A stretch of 64,000 nt of DNA from Pisaster brevispinus (lineage: Eukaryota; Echinodermata; Asteroidea; Forcipulatida; Asteriidae): contig JAMKCF010000018.1 in the NCBI GenBank assembly GCA_023634235.1, forward strand, positions 12,164,768-12,228,767, read 5' to 3'. Positions 60,818-64,000 of this stretch are shown in pieces. Position numbers and translations under genes: made by a program. The first letter of the stretch is position 1. Each line of letters starts with the position of its first letter. The notes under the pieces were generated by a model, which was not told the DNA's origin, did no database searches, and saw only the letters and a list, made by a program, of their open reading frames with translations.

Positions 60818-61944
60818 TTAACTTACTACACGTGCAATGTACGTACATGTGGCTGTATGAACGTGTAGCAAGACCTTAGCTACACGTGCATCAAACACGT
60901 GAGTGGCTGGTACAGGTTTGACATACATTGTATTTATGTGTAGGCCTATACTACCGTGTGGTGTACAATCACGTGCGCTTTGACGTCAAGTTTTAACCAG
61001 ATGCAAAGGTTAAAATGTTATTATCTCTGTGCCAAAGTTTCGGCAGGATAACTCATCTATAATCTGATGCAAAATTTAAGTTAAAATATTACGTAGTTTT
61101 TTAGATATGAATTTTTGAAATTTTCAACTTCCGGTTTGAACCGGAAGTCAAGGTCAAATGGGGTCATCTTATGTGTAGCGTTTGTTGAACTTTTAACGAC
61201 CTATCTGATGATGTGTAGATTGTAAAAATCCAACGTGTAGTTCATGAGTTATGATTTTTTACAATTATTCAACTTTGATTTAATGTAATTCAATACACCA
61301 TGAAATACAGTGAATAGAAAATTTTTCAACTTTGAAAACCTTGTAATTCGACACCCGATGACATCATCATGGCGTCATCAAGTCTGTGCCTTCCTCATAT
61401 TAAGGTTCAATTGTCTGATGAGTTTCAAGGTTCAATTCAGTTTTGAACTTGAGTTATGCGACAGAGAAGAGTTTGGCGGAAGAAGAAGATGGAGAAGAAG
61501 AAAAAAACTGGAACAATATCAAGAGGTGCACGTGCACTTATTGCACAAACACAAAATGTCACAGTCACCCTGGGACGACTGTGCAGTGAAAGACAATAGC
61601 TAGTGATGAATGATAGTCTCTTCGACAAAAGTATTGTATTTACAATTTCTATACATTTATTTACAACTGCTGGGGATACTGCCCCATTTCTGGCTTCTGC
61701 ACAATCAATTTATATCAAGTTCTAATAAACTTAAGAATTGAACTCAACACAACTAATAACAGCTTAATTCATTTCAATCCCTTCGAATTCAATAATTGTC
61801 CTAAATTCGACAATGATGTATGCGCATAGAAACTAATTTTGATTGTTAGGCCCCTATACCTTAAATCGTGTGACGTCACAATCTAGAATCTAATAAAACC
61901 CAAAGGTAAGTCTCCCTAGATTATACTCAATATTTAAACCAAAA

Positions 61945-62035
61945 AAACACCTAAAAACAGAACAAAAACAAGAGGTGTTTGTGCACATATTGCACGAACA
62001 CCATAAATAAAAATCTTGACGAAAACAATAGCTGT
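61945..62035 (-). mobile_element. Solo terminal hairpin of the CRE/ETS-like family
   Basis: ACACCTAAAAACAGAACAAA, AACAAGAGGTGTTTGTGCAC and TATTGCACGAACACC match the 5' end of the long copies in reverse, with none of the core. The adjoining AATCTTGACGAAAACAA matches text beside the tRNA-like repeats (42,610 and 50,240). Likely a truncated end. Confidence 0.6.
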
Positions 62036-62652
62036 TCTGACTACTGCATGTCAGAACAGCTAAATACATGTAGCCGTGTTTAAAGAATGTTTGTCAAAAT
62101 AATAGAAAGTTTGCATACAGCCCTGATACTTCAGCTTCACCGGGTCAAGATAATTTTGCCTGGGGTTTTTGCAAAAATTCAGGGCACCAGGGCAATTTAA
62201 GGCATTTCCAAAAAGCATCAAGGCAACCATAAAAAAGATGCAAAGGATAAAAAAAACACCTAAAATAACTAGCAAAACAAACTTGTTTTTTAACAAATTC
62301 ACAAAACACAGTATGCAAATTGCTTGGTTTCTTTGGATGTCTGTCTCTTTGAGATAATATTTGTTTTGCCTTCAAAACATGAATTAACATTTTTGGAAGG
62401 GCATTGTGGCAATTGTTAGGGGCTTCAGTGGCAATGCCGATGTTGTCATCATGAAGTATTACATGTAGCTGTGCATGCTTGAACTGCTTTAAAGATATAA
62501 ATGACAAAGTCAATAACAACCTTTGTGATAGGTCAAACTTTATTTATTTATGTATTTATTTATTTGTTTGCTAAATTTATCATTCATTGCCATAACACTA
62601 CATGTAGATTTACTTGAATGATTGATTACTTAATGATAACTTTCATATCTAG

Positions 62653-62732
62653 GCTGGATTCTTTCTTCTTGGACTCTGTACACACCTGCCTTGTGCCATA
62701 ATGAATACTGCAGCAAATACGATCTCCCAAAG
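62653..62732 (+). CDS. CLN3-like gene, second coding exon (first membrane helix)
   Basis: Acceptor CATATCTAG at 62,652; donor AAG/GTTAGT after 62,732. It joins in phase 0 to the exon at 42,425, giving RNW-AGFFLLGLCTHLPCAIMN followed by TAANTISQR. Battenin (CLN3, a lysosomal membrane protein) has a closely similar helix with GF-LLGLC and a later AA after a methionine. The match is gapless but short and the second half is diverged, so a CLN3 paralogue or another multi-pass carrier is possible. The rest of the gene lies to the right. Confidence 0.6.
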
Positions 62733-63133
62733 GTTAGTATTAAAAGGAACATTCAAAAATGTACACAATTTGATCGACCGCATATTCACACACAGGCCTG
62801 CTAACTATCTGCCATAATGCAATTCAACTCATTCCTACAATGTGCCATCATGACTATCTTGGTCTCCCACCCACCCAAGAACTATCTTGTGCTAAGAAAA
62901 CAATATTATTTTGGTGAGAAAGTGACATTGGGGGAAAAAAATTAGCACGAAAACTCATTTCAGAGATTCTCTTGCGAAAATGAATTTGGGAAAATTATTT
63001 TGGTGAGCCAACGAATTTGGAAATATATTTTCACTGCAAAAAACAATATTATAAAAATATTTTGGTGAGAAAATGAATTTGTGAAAATAATAATGGTGAG
63101 AAAACAAAGAAAAAAAGGTGCTCGGTGTCAGTT
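62733..63133. other. Intron after CLN3-like exon 2
   Basis: AT-rich. Near 62,905-63,110 a phrase like TTTTGGTGAGAAAATGAATT recurs three or four times imperfectly, an old tandem repeat. No exon recognised. Confidence 0.5.
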
Positions 63134-64000
63134 AAAGCCCCGGTCACAACCCACCATGCGTGTTTTTAGTCCGTACGTTTTTTTTGGAGGCCACGGCCGC
63201 CACGTTTTTCTGGAAACGTGGCCCGCACGCCACGCCTGGCCGTGAGCGGTTGCGTGCATTGTACGTTGCGCCTGTGGTAAGTGAGTTGTACGTGCTTACA
63301 ACGTGCTTACACGTACGATCTCCGTGCGATTGCCACGTTATCGTACGGAGGCCGTACTTACACGTACTGCTCACGTACGGTGTCCTTACTCACTCGCATG
63401 TTGTAAGTGCGTGCAAGTGTGATGAATGTGAGTTTTTCCGCTGCCTTTTGAGCTGCAGAGGATCCTCTGATGCAGCTGACCCCTTCTTCTGTGTCTTCTT
63501 AGGCATCTTGGAGACGAAATGTTGGCACTCGTCCGTCGGCTCGGCTTTTATATATACTGCAGAAATCAGTGCGCACAACATGCGTTGTAAGTGCGGAGCA
63601 CGTGCTTACTCGGTACGGTCCATGTGAGTTCTGCGTGCTCATTGGACAGTTGAACTGGGGAAGTGCCGAGTAAGCACGGACCACGCACTTATCACGTGCG
63701 CAGCACGCACGTGCTAAGTGTGCCGTCCGTAGAGCAAGTGACCGTGGGAAAAATTAAAAAGACTCACTGAGTCAGTGCGTTGTGCGCTCATTGGCTGTAG
63801 AGGGCACGCGCGTCACCCGTACTGGGGGTTAATCCGTAGCCCGAACGCAGCGAAAGTTCCTCTTGCACTAGAAGTGCTACGGCGTGTCTGCGTGCTCCCA
63901 AATCCGTACTGAGGCGGTACTCACCACGTACGGATCCCCAAATTTTGCCCACGTTTTTGCAAGTTGACAGCACGCACTTGCAAGTACGGCAGGTTGGGAC
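63134..64000 (-). mobile_element. CG-rich transposon end(s) with short transposase-like start, running to the window edge
   Basis: Starts AAAGCCCCGGTCACAACCC. The window ends GCACTTGCAAGTACGGCAGG then TTGGGAC, which inverts to GTCCCAACCTGCCGTAC and partly mirrors the start, so the far end is at or just past the edge. Two flanking stretches (63,160-63,420 and 63,590-64,000) are dense permutations of ACGTACG, CGTGCTTAC and GTACGG words, in sharp contrast to the AT-rich surroundings. Between them lies a TATA-bearing promoter and a small reading frame. Confidence 0.65.
63390..63506 (-). pseudogene. Truncated transposase-like N-terminus inside the CG-rich element
   Basis: ATG at 63,506 follows a TATATAAAAG box (63,555-63,546) by about 40 bp. 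The 38 codons are strongly basic (MPKKTQKKGSAASEDPLQ, LKRQRKNSHSSH), like a nuclear-localisation start, then run into the CG-rich subterminal repeat and stop. It fits an internally deleted element that kept promoter and start. Family unknown. Confidence 0.45.

Larger units (their letters stand above)
58650..61560 (-). mobile_element. Long hairpin-end CRE/ETS-like element, copy D (reverse), split by a TTAA insertion
   Basis: Begins ACAAAAACAAGGTGTTCGTG (about 58,655) and runs through core palindromes near 58,768, 58,912 and 59,158 to 59,391. It resumes at 60,822 with ACACGTGCAATGTACG, a palindrome near 61,127, ATGACATCATCATGGCGTCA (61,348) and a GAAGAAGATGGAGAAG tract, ending AGAGGTGCACGTGCACTTAT. 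The order is that of copy A read backwards. The 1.42 kb between the two halves is a later insertion. Confidence 0.82.
42426..62652. other. 20.2-kb intron of the CLN3-like gene
   Basis: Both ends are in phase 0 with consensus splice sites. It holds the 59-bp satellite, tRNA-like repeats, a long hairpin element, five or more hairpin-end element copies, a hAT-like MITE, a TTAA-flanked element, and one small acidic reading frame. No further host exon was recognised. Between 48,696 and 49,755 I see only AT-rich sequence. Confidence 0.55.

Noticed and set aside
63160..63684. Long frames in the CG-rich end region (for example 155 codons at 63,160)
   Set aside because: CpG-rich permuted words contain few stop codons, so long frames arise by chance; no conserved protein is visible apart from the short basic start on the minus strand.

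Overview
The window looks like animal nuclear DNA, most likely from a marine invertebrate deuterostome, with an echinoderm as the best guess. The reasons are intron-rich genes with clean GT-AG junctions, an AT-rich sequence crowded with transposon relics, and an L2/CR1-type retrotransposon that begins with a signal peptide followed by a 2A-like peptide, an arrangement known from sea urchin retrotransposons. Nothing in it is bacterial: no operons, CRISPR arrays or replicon functions.

Two host genes can be supported. The first runs right to left on the minus strand from 32,275 to beyond the left edge. Fourteen coding exons join without a phase conflict into 1,124 codons of a protein matching LRRIQ1: an acidic N-terminus, a long coiled coil with an IQ motif, a low-complexity 19-residue repeat block, then leucine-rich repeats. 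The second runs left to right: exons at 42,333-42,425 and 62,653-62,732, separated by a 20.2-kb intron, encode the N-terminus and first membrane segment of a CLN3 (battenin)-like protein. Putative 5' untranslated exons of both genes meet head to head near 34.25-34.40 kb, suggesting a shared divergent promoter.

Most of the rest is repeat DNA in the introns. From left to right: a 58-bp tandem repeat (1.7-2.1 kb); a broken full-length-type L2-like LINE (about 4.1-7.9 kb) inside older DNA elements; 71-bp and 38-bp tandem repeats and a tRNA-headed SINE whose tail resembles that of the LINE (11.7-13.9 kb); a 52-bp minisatellite that copies the LRRIQ1 exon 5 splice donor (21.8-23.2 kb); a second SINE interrupted by a 4.96-kb long-TIR transposon with XPG-nuclease-like and CXC-like protein remains (23.5-28.9 kb); several MITEs (32.8, 37.2, 38.3, 57.2 kb); a 5.6-kb 59-bp satellite (43.1-48.7 kb) beside inverted tRNA-like repeats; and a 20-kb zone (40.9-41.7 and 50.2-62 kb) built from one mobile family with hairpin ends, paired TGACGTCA motifs and roughly 150-bp core repeats each centred on a CCGGTTCAAACCGG palindrome. 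One copy of that family was interrupted by a 1.42-kb TTAA-flanked element, and the matching empty site survives elsewhere in the window.

The most interesting signals are the splice-site minisatellite, the CRE/ETS-like palindrome element family, the signal-peptide/2A leader of the LINE, the nested insertions that can be reconstructed from within the window, and the in-frame 95-residue higher-order repeat in LRRIQ1. Family assignments come from memory of motifs, not from searches.
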